NCBI GenBank assembly: GCA_011250595.1
Contig: JAANMP010000048.1
Span: 1-37,715 of the forward strand
DNA: 37,715 bases
Direction of reading: 5' to 3'
Origin: Bacillus sp. MM2020_1
Lineage (GTDB): Bacteria; Bacillota; Bacilli; Bacillales; Cytobacillaceae
Part shown: piece by piece, positions 14,862-23,849 of the stretch
Numbering within the stretch: the first letter of the stretch is position 1
Layout: each line of letters starts with the position of its first letter
The notes under the pieces: generated by a model
Databases searched by the model: none
The model's input: the letters and a program-made list of their open reading frames with translations, nothing else
Told to the model about the DNA's origin: nothing
Position numbers and translations under genes: made by a program

Positions 14862-15281
14862 ATGAGTAAAAAAATATTTATAGAGAAAGAGATAAAATTA
14901 TTTTCAAATAACCCTTTTATTAAGTCAGTTAGTTTAAAGGGGATTACTTATACCGATGAATTTAAGCATATTTTTATTGAAGGAAATGATAATGGAAAGT
15001 TACCAAGGCAGATATTTGAGGAATGTGGATTTGATATTGATGTTATAGGAATTGACCGAGTTAGATCATCAGGCAAAAGATGGTGTGCAGCCTATCGGGT
15101 GAGCGGAGTATCAGGGCTACGTGATTCCAGAGCTAAGAACTCGGGAAGACCTTGTGAAAGAGAACTTACATTAGAAGAGAAATACGCAAGATTAGAAGCT
15201 CAACATAATTTATTAAAGGCAGAAAATGAACTTTTAAAAAAGATACGATCTGCAGAAAGGGGGCTAAAGAGAAACAAATAA
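14862..15281 (+). CDS. IS3-family transposase OrfA
   Basis: 139 residues. A helix-turn-helix N-terminal region (TYTDEFKHIFIEGND, LPRQIFEECGFDIDVIGIDR) and a C-terminal leucine-zipper-like helix (EEKYARLEAQHNLLKAENEL) are typical of IS3-family OrfA, which binds the element ends. The frame is intact. OrfB overlaps its end in the -1 frame from about 15263, the usual arrangement for programmed frameshifting. OrfB is broken, so the element cannot move on its own. Confidence 0.85.
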   Translation: MSKKIFIEKEIKLFSNNPFIKSVSLKGITYTDEFKHIFIEGNDNGKLPRQIFEECGFDIDVIGIDRVRSSGKRWCAAYRVSGVSGLRDSRAKNSGRPCERELTLEEKYARLEAQHNLLKAENELLKKIRSAERGLKRNK

Positions 15282-15846
15282 CTTTATCAGCTGACCAAAA
15301 GTTTATCCTCATTCGGTTCGTTATTGAAAAGTACAATTTTAGCAATATGTTCAGCTATCTATGTGGTATCGCCGGGGTCTCACGTTCTGGTACTATAACT
15401 ATTTCTCTGAAAAATCTCAAGAAAGAAGAAAACACAAAGAGGAACAGGATGAGATTGTAAAAGAAATCATCTTAAAAGCTTTTCATTTCAAAGGTCGCAA
15501 GAAAGGGGCACGTCAAATCAAAATGACTTTGGCTGGTCAGTTTAATGTTAAATATAATTTGAAGCGGATTCGAAGAATCATGAATAAGTACGACATTATA
15601 TGCCCTATTAGAAAGGCAAATCCATATAAACGTATGATGAAAGCAACTCAGGAACATCGAGTTGTGCCGAACCTATTAAATCGGCAATTTAAACAGGATG
15701 TCCCAGGTAAAGTACTCCTAACCGATATTGGTATTGCAGTATATAAAACCAAATATCCAGTCTTTTTGTATACTTATTGTAGTTTTCTTAACAAAGAAAT
15801 TGATATTATTCTACTAATAATTTTTCTAAATCTTTATCAACAATAA
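15263..15846 (+). pseudogene. IS3-family OrfB, frameshifted and truncated
   Basis: The frame from 15263 reads ITLSADQKFILIRFVIEKYN and IAGVSRSG, the normal OrfB start. A one-base loss near 15392 then shifts to the frame giving YYNYFSEKSQERRKHKEEQD, KGARQIKMTL and QDVPGKVLLTDI. The first catalytic Asp of the DDE domain (LLTD) is present, but the sequence soon leaves the family (after TKYPVFLYTYCSFLN) and stops, so the second Asp and the Glu are missing. The 3' end overlaps the convergent DUF2294 gene, which marks the deletion junction. Confidence 0.85.
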
Positions 15847-16174
15847 ATACCTCGATACGCTCCCCCATTTTTGTGCTTATATCACTGTGACTTGATAGGA
15901 CTTTACAACGAGTAATATTTTCTACAATTTTTTCAAACTCATTACTATACATTTCACGGAGGACTTGTCTCATTTGTTTTACCAGTTTTCTTCCAGTATC
16001 ATGGTTAACAAGGTGCTTTTCTTCTGTGGTCAATACTCCTTTGAAGCGAGTTATAACCATGTCCTGAACAATGTATGTCTTTGCCTCTTGTGGACCCCGA
16101 CCAAGTAGTTCCCTTTGAAATTTAATAAAAGCTGAGCTAATCTCAGCTTCCAATTTCTTTTTTGAAATAGGCAT
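15806..16174 (-). CDS. DUF2294 family protein
   Basis: 122 residues with the family features KKKLEAEISSAFIKFQRELL, GRGPQEAKTYIVQDMVITRF, KGVLTTEEKHL and LSSHSDISTKMGERIEVFIV. DUF2294 (YbcI-like) proteins are small and soluble and have been linked to bicarbonate/Na+ systems in some bacteria; the role is not settled. GGAGG lies 7 nt before ATG. Its stop codon lies inside the tail of the broken IS3 OrfB, so the IS deletion ended right at, or slightly changed, its C-terminus. Confidence 0.85.
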   Translation of the reverse strand: MPISKKKLEAEISSAFIKFQRELLGRGPQEAKTYIVQDMVITRFKGVLTTEEKHLVNHDTGRKLVKQMRQVLREMYSNEFEKIVENITRCKVLSSHSDISTKMGERIEVFIVDKDLEKLLVE

Positions 16175-16397
16175 CTTTTAACCTCCGGATGATTTAAGCG
16201 TTTCCTTTAACTTTATGAACATAATATTACTTTCGACTTTAAAGACATGTCAATAAGAAAAATGAATATTAAATAATGAGTAATGATGAGAAAAGTAAAG
16301 AAATTTTAATGTTTTCTTTAAAATATTGTAGATAATGGCTTTATTCAATCAAATATAGCTATTTACCAACATTGTTTCAGAGGCATACAATAACATC

Positions 16398-16562
16398 ATA
16401 TTCAACAAATTAATAAACCGGCTTAATCCTGAGAGAACTCAGGAACGGAGGAACCAATATTTTGGGGTTAATTCTGGGGAACCAGAAGGGATGAGAAACT
16501 CTTTCGCCATCCTACCCGTCAGCTAACTTCGTCGGCTAAAGCGAGGGAGGTCTAAAGACCGC
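16398..16562 (+). ncRNA. c-di-AMP riboswitch (ydaO-yuaA type) upstream of kdp
   Basis: The conserved blocks appear in order: GCTTAATCCTGAGAGAACTC, GGAACGGAGGAACCA, TGGGGTTAATTCTGGGGAAC, TCGCCATCCTACCCGTCAGC and TAACTTCGTCGGCTAAAGCG then AGGGAGG. It is followed by GGGGGCTTTTTTG, part of a terminator. This class turns genes off when c-di-AMP (which rises with K+) binds. It lies about 350 bp before kdpF on the same strand. Confidence 0.88.
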
Positions 16563-16909
16563 CTAATTCAGGGGGCTTTTTTGTTTATTAGCAAAAGGGC
16601 AGCTTGAGGAATAAGTAGGTCTTTTTATTATGCCTATTTTAAGAAAAAGGAATATGGAAGACAGAATGCAAAGACAGCAGTAATGCTAACTGGGCGTTAA
16701 GTAGACCAATGTTACTTTTTCTCCAATATGTTGATCAATTAGTTCAACAAAATTCTTTATAGATTATCTCTCCTGAGGTAGTTCTATTTTGGATATTGTT
16801 GCACTTGATTCAACTGGAGAACAAGTATGCATTGGTCTATTTTTTTCGCCTTTGCCTTTTTTGGGGGATTTACTCTAATTAGTAGAATAGCAAAAGGAGG
16901 ATATTGTGT
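16563..16909 (+). other. Long leader between riboswitch and kdpF
   Basis: No gene. At 16578-16612 TTTGTTTATTAGCAAAAGGG then CAGCTTGAGG resembles a degenerate right end of the dispersed repeat. AGACCAAT (16703-16710) pairs with ATTGGTCT (16831-16838), which is followed by T7, giving a possible second terminator with a 120-nt structured loop. AAAGGAGG (16893-16900) is the kdpF ribosome site. Confidence 0.45.
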
Positions 16910-16987
16910 ATGCTCGTACCAGGAATTATTGGAGTAGTTATGATTATTTATCTGTCATACGTGTTAATTAAACCTGAAAAATTTTAG
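16910..16987 (+). CDS. kdpF: KdpF, small subunit of the K+ pump
   Basis: 25 residues forming one membrane helix (GIIGVVMIIYLSYVLIKPEK), the normal form of KdpF, which sits beside KdpA and stabilises the KdpFABC complex. It ends with KPEKF, a common KdpF ending. AAAGGAGG lies 9 nt before ATG and kdpA starts 41 bp downstream. Confidence 0.82.
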   Translation: MLVPGIIGVVMIIYLSYVLIKPEKF

Positions 16988-17028
16988 TTGAATTCATATA
17001 CAGAATAACAAATGGGAGGAACGTTAAT

Positions 17029-18708
17029 ATGACTATGGGGTTAATACAGGTAATAGTAACCTTACTTATCGCTGGCTTATTAGTAAAACCAGTTGGTGCC
17101 TACCTAGTAAAGGTTTTCGATTATGAGACCACTGGATTGGATCGTGTATTTGGACCAGTAGAACGGGTTTTCTACCGTTTAATTGGAGTACGGGAAAAAG
17201 AGTCCATGGGTTGGAGGAAGTATTTGTTTGCCGTATTAATTAGTAACTTTGTTATGTTGATTCTAATATATGCCATTTTTAGGTTGCAAAAATATCTGCC
17301 ATGGAATCCAGATGGAATAGATAATATGCCCCCTACACTCGCATTCAACACGGCAATTTCATTTATTACCAATACAAACTGGCAGGCTTATAGCGGTGAA
17401 AATTCACTTTCATACTTATCTCAGATGATTGCAATTACATTTCCGATGTTTACATCGGCAGCTACTGGATTTGCGGTAGCGATTGCCTTCATACGCGGTT
17501 TAATTGCTCGGCAGAATAATCTTGGAAACTTTTACATTGATTTGGTTCGATCGATAACAAGAATTTTCTTACCATTATCTTTTATTGTTGCGTTATTCCT
17601 TGTATTTCAAGGAGTACCTCAAACGCTTCATGGTTCGACAAATGCTATAACTCTAGAAGGAGTTAAACAAACCATTACAAGAGGACCTGTTGCATCGTTA
17701 GAATCGATTAAGCATATTGGAACTAATGGTGGAGGATATTTTGGAACCAATGCAGCACATCCATTTGAAAATCCAACACCACTAACTAACCTAATTCATA
17801 TTCTCTGTATGCTGCTTTTGCCGACAGCATTGGTTTATGCCTTCGGAATAATGATTAAGAACAAACGTCAGGGCTGGTCTGTATTTGCTGCTATGGGAAT
17901 TATGCTTATGGTTTTTCTTTCAGTAGTGTTTATTGCAGAATATAACGGTACGCCTGCGTTAAATTCACTAGGTGTTCACGGAAATATGGAAGGGAAAGAG
18001 GTTCGTTTCGGCATCTCTGAATCAGCTTTATTTACCGCAGTGACCACAGCCGCAACTACTGGGTCTGTTAACAACATGCACGATTCTTTGACTCCAATAG
18101 GAGGTCTTGTTCCGTTAGCCGAAATGATGTTAAATAATGTATTTGGCGGTAAAGGTGTCGGGTTACTAAACGGATTGTTATATGTGATATTAACCGTATT
18201 TATTTGTGGCTTGATGGTAGGTCGAACACCAGAATTTTTAGGGAAAAAAATTGAATCAAAAGAAGTGAAGTTGGCTTCAATTGCCTTACTCGTACATCCT
18301 GTAATAATTCTTGTTCCGACAGCCATTGCTTTGTTCACACCGGGCGCTATTTCGTCTATTTTAAATCCTGGCCATCATGGATTATCAGAAGTCTTGTATG
18401 CTGTTACATCGGCGGCAGCTAATAATGGTTCAGCTTTCGGTGGTCTTACAGCCAATACTAATTTCTATAACATTGCTCTTGGTTTAGTTATGTTGTTGGG
18501 TAGATATATTTCCATCATTGCAATGTTAGCAATAGCTGGTTCTTTTGCAACTAAGAAGGTAGTAACAGCAACATCTGGAACGTTTCGTACAGATACACCA
18601 CTATTCACTGGTATCTTAATTGTAATTATTGCAGTAATTGGTGCATTAACGTTCTTCCCCACCCTTGCTTTAGGTCCTATTGCGGAACATTTGGGGATGT
18701 TTCACTAG
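17029..18708 (+). CDS. kdpA: KdpA, K+-selective channel subunit of KdpFABC
   Basis: 559 residues, the usual length. It is a ten-helix membrane protein with four pore-loop segments carrying selectivity-filter type sequences: NTNWQAYSGE (near 115), IGTNGGGYFGTNAAHPFENP (near 230-250), TTAATTGSVNNMHDSLTP (near 345) and TSAAANNGSAFGGLTANTNF (near 465). It takes up K+ from outside and passes it to KdpB. GGGAGG precedes ATG. It is the first large gene of the kdp operon, followed by kdpB after 31 bp, and is probably under the c-di-AMP riboswitch. Confidence 0.97.
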   Translation: MTMGLIQVIVTLLIAGLLVKPVGAYLVKVFDYETTGLDRVFGPVERVFYRLIGVREKESMGWRKYLFAVLISNFVMLILIYAIFRLQKYLPWNPDGIDNMPPTLAFNTAISFITNTNWQAYSGENSLSYLSQMIAITFPMFTSAATGFAVAIAFIRGLIARQNNLGNFYIDLVRSITRIFLPLSFIVALFLVFQGVPQTLHGSTNAITLEGVKQTITRGPVASLESIKHIGTNGGGYFGTNAAHPFENPTPLTNLIHILCMLLLPTALVYAFGIMIKNKRQGWSVFAAMGIMLMVFLSVVFIAEYNGTPALNSLGVHGNMEGKEVRFGISESALFTAVTTAATTGSVNNMHDSLTPIGGLVPLAEMMLNNVFGGKGVGLLNGLLYVILTVFICGLMVGRTPEFLGKKIESKEVKLASIALLVHPVIILVPTAIALFTPGAISSILNPGHHGLSEVLYAVTSAAANNGSAFGGLTANTNFYNIALGLVMLLGRYISIIAMLAIAGSFATKKVVTATSGTFRTDTPLFTGILIVIIAVIGALTFFPTLALGPIAEHLGMFH

Positions 18709-18739
18709 TACGGAATGGAATCAATAAGGAGGATGTCTT

Positions 18740-20779
18740 ATGGCAATTCAAAATAAATCCATATCAAAAGATATTATCTTTCAAGCAATAATAGATTCAT
18801 TTAAAAAATTAAATCCGCTCGTTATGATTAAGAATCCCGTTATGTTTGTTGTTGAAGTTGGGACATTGATCACACTAATTCTTTCGATTCAACCAGATAT
18901 TTTCGGGGTTAATAAAGTAGGACGTGGTTATAACATAGCCGTTTTCCTAATCCTCCTGATTACAGTTCTATTTGCCAACTTTGCTGAAGCACTTGCCGAG
19001 GGGAGAGGAAAGGCACAAGCAGATACCTTACGTAAATCAAAATCGGAAACGATGGCGAAGGTTAGACAAAAAGATGGTTCATACAAAGAGCTTCCCTCTA
19101 CTTCATTAAGAACAGGCGATATCGTACGAGTAGATATAGGCGAAATTATTCCTTCTGATGGGGAAATTATTGAGGGGCTGGCCTCCATTGATGAATCAGC
19201 CATAACAGGAGAATCTGCCCCTGTCATTAAAGAAGCAGGTGGGGACTTTTCCTCCGTTACAGGAGGAACAAGAGTTGTATCGGATTATATCATCGTAAAA
19301 ATCTTAACGGATCCAGGTGAATCCTTCCTTGATCGGATGATTTCATTGGTCGAAGGTGCGTCTCGTCAAAAAACGCCGAATGAAATTGCCTTAACAACTC
19401 TTTTAGCTGTCTTAACACTCATTTTCTTGTTTGTTATTATCACGTTAGTACCTATTGCTGATTACTTAAAGGTCAACCTTGACGTGGCTACTTTAATTGC
19501 TCTTCTCGTATGCTTAATCCCAACCACAATTGGAGGGTTGCTTTCAGCGATTGGGATTGCTGGGATGAACCGCGTAACCCAATTTAATGTTTTGGCGATG
19601 TCAGGAAAAGCAGTGGAGGCAGCTGGTGATATAGATACCATGATCCTTGATAAGACAGGTACCATTACCTTCGGAAACAGAATGGCAAGTGAATTTTTAC
19701 CGATATCCAATGTGTCAGTGCAAGAAGTAACATTATCCGCATTAAAGGCATCGGTAAAAGATGAAACTCCAGAAGGGCGGTCTGTTGTGGAGTTAGCCCA
19801 TAAGTTAGGAATTATGTGGAATCAAACAGAATATGACGGGGCAGAGATAATTGAATTTACAGCAGAAACTCGGATGTCTGGGCTAACATTAAAAGATGGG
19901 ACAGAAATAAGAAAAGGTGCAGTAGACGCTATAAAAAAATATGTATCTTCCAGAGGTGGAAAGATCCCTGCCGACTTGGATGAGAAAGCTACAAAAATAG
20001 CAAAGGCAGGAGGAACTCCTCTAGCAATCGCTATTAATAATAAGGTATTTGGAGTCATCTATTTAAAAGATACGGTGAAGCCTGGATTGAAGGAACGCTT
20101 TGCTGAACTTCGAGCAATGGGGATCAAAACGATTATGTGTACGGGCGATAATCCATTGACAGCAGCTACTATTGCGAAAGAAGCAGGAGTAGACGAATTT
20201 ATCGCAGAAGCGAAACCTGAAGACAAGATTGCAGCGATTAAGGCGGAACAAGAAGAGGGTAAATTGGTAGCGATGACTGGTGATGGTACCAACGATGCAC
20301 CAGCACTCGCACAAGCGGATGTTGGATTAGCAATGAATTCCGGGACAATGGCAGCAAAAGAAGCGGCCAATATGATAGATTTAGATTCGGATCCAACTAA
20401 GCTTTTATCTGTTATCTCCATTGGAAAGCAGTTATTGATAACACGCGGTGCGTTAACTACTTTCTCAATTTCCAATGATATTGCGAAATATTTTGCGATT
20501 ATTCCGGCTCTCTTTATTACCGCTATACCGCAATTACAATCTCTGAATGTGATGGGATTGGCGTCACCAAAATCAGCAATTCTTTCTGCATTGATCTTTA
20601 ACGCCATCATCATTCCTCTACTCATCCCGATTGCGATGAAAGGAGCAAAATATAAAGCGATGGATGCGAATAGACTTCTTTCTCGTAACCTTCTCATCTA
20701 TGGGTTCGGCGGTGTGGTGGTTCCATTCATCGGTATAAAAATAATAGATATGATTGTCTCGACTTTACAACTAGTTTAA
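18740..20779 (+). CDS. kdpB: KdpB, ATPase subunit of KdpFABC
   Basis: 679 residues, full length. P-type ATPase signatures are complete: TGES in [10 protein letters not shown] (near 155), the phosphorylated Asp in DKTGTIT (near 305), the nucleotide-binding region with [10 protein letters not shown] (near 395), [10 protein letters not shown] and the hinge [17 protein letters not shown]. It hydrolyses ATP to drive K+ entry through KdpA. AAGGAGG precedes ATG 18740. The neighbours are kdpA and kdpC with short gaps. No missing residues seen. Confidence 0.98.
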   Translation: MAIQNKSISKDIIFQAIIDSFKKLNPLVMIKNPVMFVVEVGTLITLILSIQPDIFGVNKVGRGYNIAVFLILLITVLFANFAEALAEGRGKAQADTLRKSKSETMAKVRQKDGSYKELPSTSLRTGDIVRVDIGEIIPSDGEIIEGLASIDESAITGESAPVIKEAGGDFSSVTGGTRVVSDYIIVKILTDPGESFLDRMISLVEGASRQKTPNEIALTTLLAVLTLIFLFVIITLVPIADYLKVNLDVATLIALLVCLIPTTIGGLLSAIGIAGMNRVTQFNVLAMSGKAVEAAGDIDTMILDKTGTITFGNRMASEFLPISNVSVQEVTLSALKASVKDETPEGRSVVELAHKLGIMWNQTEYDGAEIIEFTAETRMSGLTLKDGTEIRKGAVDAIKKYVSSRGGKIPADLDEKATKIAKAGGTPLAIAINNKVFGVIYLKDTVKPGLKERFAELRAMGIKTIMCTGDNPLTAATIAKEAGVDEFIAEAKPEDKIAAIKAEQEEGKLVAMTGDGTNDAPALAQADVGLAMNSGTMAAKEAANMIDLDSDPTKLLSVISIGKQLLITRGALTTFSISNDIAKYFAIIPALFITAIPQLQSLNVMGLASPKSAILSALIFNAIIIPLLIPIAMKGAKYKAMDANRLLSRNLLIYGFGGVVVPFIGIKIIDMIVSTLQLV

Positions 20780-20806
20780 TAGAATAAAAAGGGGAGGAGA
20801 TTATTG

Positions 20807-21367
20807 ATGAGGTCACTTATGGTTGCGATTCGGACTTCCGTGTTCCTAATGATTTTATGTGGTTTAGCCTATCCGTTAGCCACAACTGGAGTTGCTCAGG
20901 TTCTATTTCACAAACAAGCAGAAGGAAGTCTGGTTATGCAGAATGGTAAAGTTCAAGGTTCAGCGCTTTTAGCCCAAGGGTTTAATGGTCCACAGTGGTT
21001 CCATCCAAGGGCGTCCGCTGCAAAATATGATCCAACAGCTTCTGCTGCTACAAATGCGGCTGTTTCATCAAAACAATACATTGAATCAGTGAAGAACAAT
21101 GTTGATCATATAAAAAGTGAGAACAACAATGTCAGTAAAACGATTCCTGCCGATTTAGTTACTACCTCAGGTTCCGGTTTTGACCCGGATTTGTCTCCGG
21201 AAGCAGCAAATGCCCAAGTGCCAAGAATTGCTCAAGCCAAGGGTATTACGCAAGAACGTTTATTATCTTTAATAAATGAACATACAAAGGGACGGTCATT
21301 GGGCATTTTTGGTGAGCCACGCGTCAATGTGTTGGAGCTAAATATGGCTATGGAATCCATAAAATAA
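20807..21367 (+). CDS. kdpC: KdpC, accessory subunit of KdpFABC
   Basis: 186 residues. One N-terminal membrane helix (about 10-32) is followed by an extracellular domain with the conserved QGFNGPQWFHPRASA, ATNAAVSSKQ, VTTSGSGFDPDLSPEAA and INEHTKGRSLGIFGEPRVNV blocks. KdpC helps hold ATP-KdpB and assembles the complex. ATG 20807 is preferred over TTG 20804 because GGGGAGGAG ends 7 nt before it. A hairpin lies between kdpC and the KdpD-like gene. Confidence 0.96.
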   Translation: MRSLMVAIRTSVFLMILCGLAYPLATTGVAQVLFHKQAEGSLVMQNGKVQGSALLAQGFNGPQWFHPRASAAKYDPTASAATNAAVSSKQYIESVKNNVDHIKSENNNVSKTIPADLVTTSGSGFDPDLSPEAANAQVPRIAQAKGITQERLLSLINEHTKGRSLGIFGEPRVNVLELNMAMESIK

Positions 21368-21396
21368 AAGGGGAGGTTCTTCTCTCCTTTTCTCTT
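21366..21396 (+). terminator. Intercistronic hairpin between kdpC and the KdpD-like gene
   Basis: A 10-bp stem AAAAGGGGAG / CTCTCCTTTT with a 6-nt loop is followed by CTCTTTAT. The T run is weak, so it may be a leaky terminator lowering expression of the sensor and pyruvate kinase, or protect the 3' end of the pump mRNA. Confidence 0.5.
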
Positions 21397-21424
21397 TATC
21401 GTATCAAAGAAGGGAGGGGAAGAC

Positions 21425-23767
21425 ATGAGGGAAGAGGAATTCCGAAGAAAAACACCAGAGGAAATCCTATTATCCATTCAAAAAATACGTAAAGGTCATT
21501 TGAAAATTATTCTAGGTGCGGTATCTGGCTCCGGTAAAACTTATCACATGCTACAAGAAGGAAATCAGGTGAAAAAACGAGGGATTGACGTTGTCATTGG
21601 CATTATTAGTACCTTAAACCGACCTAAAACCATGGAACAGATTGATGATTTAGAAATTATTCCTTCAATAGAATGGATGAACAATGGGGAAGTAAAGCAC
21701 GATCTTGATGTTGATGCCGTTATTGCCCGTAATCCTGATGTGGTTTTAGTCGATGCCTTAGCACATCGTAATCGACCCGATGCTCAACGTTCAACTCGAC
21801 TAGATGATATTAACTATCTCTTAAATAAAAAAATAAGTGTCATTACTACCGTTAACATATATGAGTTAGAAGGTGTTAGGGGGATTGCTGACAAATTAAC
21901 GGGTGCTAAGGTTAAGGTCAATTGTAGTGTTCCTGAAGATACACTGGCACTAGCCGATGAAGTAAAGCTATTGGATGTGACGCCAGAAGTGATACTTAAC
22001 AGGATTCAAGAAGGTGAAATCGAGCAAATACATGAAGATAACCGTGGGAGGCAACACATCTTTCATCGTAATAACCTTGCCGTACTCCGTGAACTTGCAC
22101 TTCGCTTTTTAGCAGGGGAAGTTAATGACGCACTAGATGAGTATCGAGAAATGCATGGGCTGATTGGACCGTCAGGAGCGTCAGAAAAAATTTTAGTGAC
22201 CGTGCAATACCATTGGAATGGATCGATTCTCGTTCGAAGAGGACAGCAAATTGCAAAAAGATTAGGTGGAGATTTACTGGTAGTTTGTTTTCAATCACCC
22301 AATAAAAAAGTATCTAAAAATGAACTGACCTTTAAACGTTCTATTATAAAATTGGTGGAAAAAGTCGGGGGTCAGTTTGAAGAGGTACCGCTAGAGAAAG
22401 ATACTGTTGCACATCAAATTATTCAATATGCAACAGAACTTAATGTAACTCGCATTGTAATGGGTCAAACAAAACGAACCCGCTGGGAGGAAATTGCCTA
22501 TGGATCGATTATCAATAAAATCTTAAGAAAAACGCGAAATATTGATGTTTTTATTGTTGCCGATCGCGCCGAAAAAGATGGTGAACGTGTTATCCCAACC
22601 AAACAAAGTAAGAAAGGCGAAGCAATAAACCCCTATCGACGTCTCACGCTTCAAGAACTGGAAAACGAGATGGATAAAATTCGCCGTGGTACGTTAAAAG
22701 TCTATATTGGTGCGGCACCTGGAGTAGGGAAAACCTACACGATGTTGCGAGAAGCGAATGAACTTAAGAAAAAAGGAATCGATATCGTCATTGGTTTATT
22801 AGAAACTCATGGCCGAAAGGAGACATTTGAACAAATCGGCGGATTGGAAATCATTCCTCGAAGAAACATTTCCTATAAAGGAACAACATTAGAAGATATG
22901 GATACAGAAGAGATTATTAAGCGTAATCCTGAAGTCGTGTTAGTCGATGAATTAGCCCATACAAATGTGCCTGGTTGCAAGAATTACAAACGATATGATG
23001 ATGTAAAAGAGATTTTAGACTCGGGCATCTCTGTAATTTCTACAATGAATATTCAACATTTAGAAAGTTTAAATGACAGCGTAGAGCAAATAACAGGTGT
23101 GAGAGTACGGGAAACAGTGCCTGATCATTTTTTACGAAGAGCTGATGAAATTGAATTGATTGATATCTCGCCAAAGGCATTACGCGAACGGATGAAGGAA
23201 GGACTTATTTATGCGCACGTAAAAGTAGAGCAAGCACTGAATAACTTCTTTAAGACCGGTAACCTCATAGCCCTTCGAGAGTTAGCACTAAGAGAAGTTG
23301 CAGATGATGTAGATGAGCGACTAGAGGCTTGGGAGAGGAAACGAACATTAAGGGGACCTTGGAGACAGCAAGAAGTAATTTTTGTTTGTACAAATTTGAG
23401 GAATGACAGTGAAAGGCTCATTCGTAGTGGATTTCGTATCGCTTATCGACTAAAAGCTACTTGGTATGTAGCATATGTGAAAGACCATCACCCTTTAACA
23501 GATGAAGAGAAGCAGACATTGAATAAAATTCAACAACTGACGGAACGGCTCGGAGGAATATTTGAATTATATGAGACAGGGGACCGACGACTTGTTTTTA
23601 GGAAATTGGTAAGTCAAATGAATGAAAAAAAGGCTACACAAGTGATTATTGGGCAATCTGCCCGTTCCCGATGGGAAGAGATAATTAAAGGTTCTGTTAC
23701 TCAAAGATTATTAAGAGAGTTACGTCATATGGATGTGTTGGTGGTAGCCGACCAAGAGAAACACTGA
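21425..23767 (+). CDS. Tandem-duplicated KdpD N-terminal sensor (KdpD-USP twice), no kinase
   Basis: 780 residues made of two homologous halves. Half 1 has a KdpD ATP-binding domain (about 10-230) with Walker A GAVSGSGKT (31-39) and VVLVDALAHRN (107-115), then a universal stress protein (USP) domain (about 253-382). Half 2 repeats this: Walker A GAAPGVGKT (429-437), VVLVDELAHTN (504-514) and a USP domain (about 640-778). The four membrane helices, GAF region and histidine kinase of KdpD are absent, and no kdpE is nearby. In half 1 the acidic residue of DELAHTN is Ala, so it may bind ATP without hydrolysing it, while half 2 looks canonical. In Staphylococcus aureus the KdpD USP domain binds c-di-AMP, so a second c-di-AMP input is possible; I do not see the exact SxS motif. 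Single kinase-less KdpD proteins are known, but a tandem fusion seems unusual. Confidence 0.9.
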   Translation: MREEEFRRKTPEEILLSIQKIRKGHLKIILGAVSGSGKTYHMLQEGNQVKKRGIDVVIGIISTLNRPKTMEQIDDLEIIPSIEWMNNGEVKHDLDVDAVIARNPDVVLVDALAHRNRPDAQRSTRLDDINYLLNKKISVITTVNIYELEGVRGIADKLTGAKVKVNCSVPEDTLALADEVKLLDVTPEVILNRIQEGEIEQIHEDNRGRQHIFHRNNLAVLRELALRFLAGEVNDALDEYREMHGLIGPSGASEKILVTVQYHWNGSILVRRGQQIAKRLGGDLLVVCFQSPNKKVSKNELTFKRSIIKLVEKVGGQFEEVPLEKDTVAHQIIQYATELNVTRIVMGQTKRTRWEEIAYGSIINKILRKTRNIDVFIVADRAEKDGERVIPTKQSKKGEAINPYRRLTLQELENEMDKIRRGTLKVYIGAAPGVGKTYTMLREANELKKKGIDIVIGLLETHGRKETFEQIGGLEIIPRRNISYKGTTLEDMDTEEIIKRNPEVVLVDELAHTNVPGCKNYKRYDDVKEILDSGISVISTMNIQHLESLNDSVEQITGVRVRETVPDHFLRRADEIELIDISPKALRERMKEGLIYAHVKVEQALNNFFKTGNLIALRELALREVADDVDERLEAWERKRTLRGPWRQQEVIFVCTNLRNDSERLIRSGFRIAYRLKATWYVAYVKDHHPLTDEEKQTLNKIQQLTERLGGIFELYETGDRRLVFRKLVSQMNEKKATQVIIGQSARSRWEEIIKGSVTQRLLRELRHMDVLVVADQEKH

Positions 23768-23849
23768 TTTTTATAGTGGGTTGCTGTTGTTCCTTATAAA
23801 ATCAAAGATTAGGGCACAATAATCTCAACCAACAAATTGAGGTGATCAT

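Noticed and set aside
16640..16900. T-box leader before kdp
   Set aside because: I looked for the T-box sequence and specifier loop and found neither; only an unassigned long inverted repeat is supported.
20059..20697. 212-residue minus-strand frame inside kdpB
   Set aside because: It is a shadow of the highly conserved kdpB coding strand and has no ribosome site.
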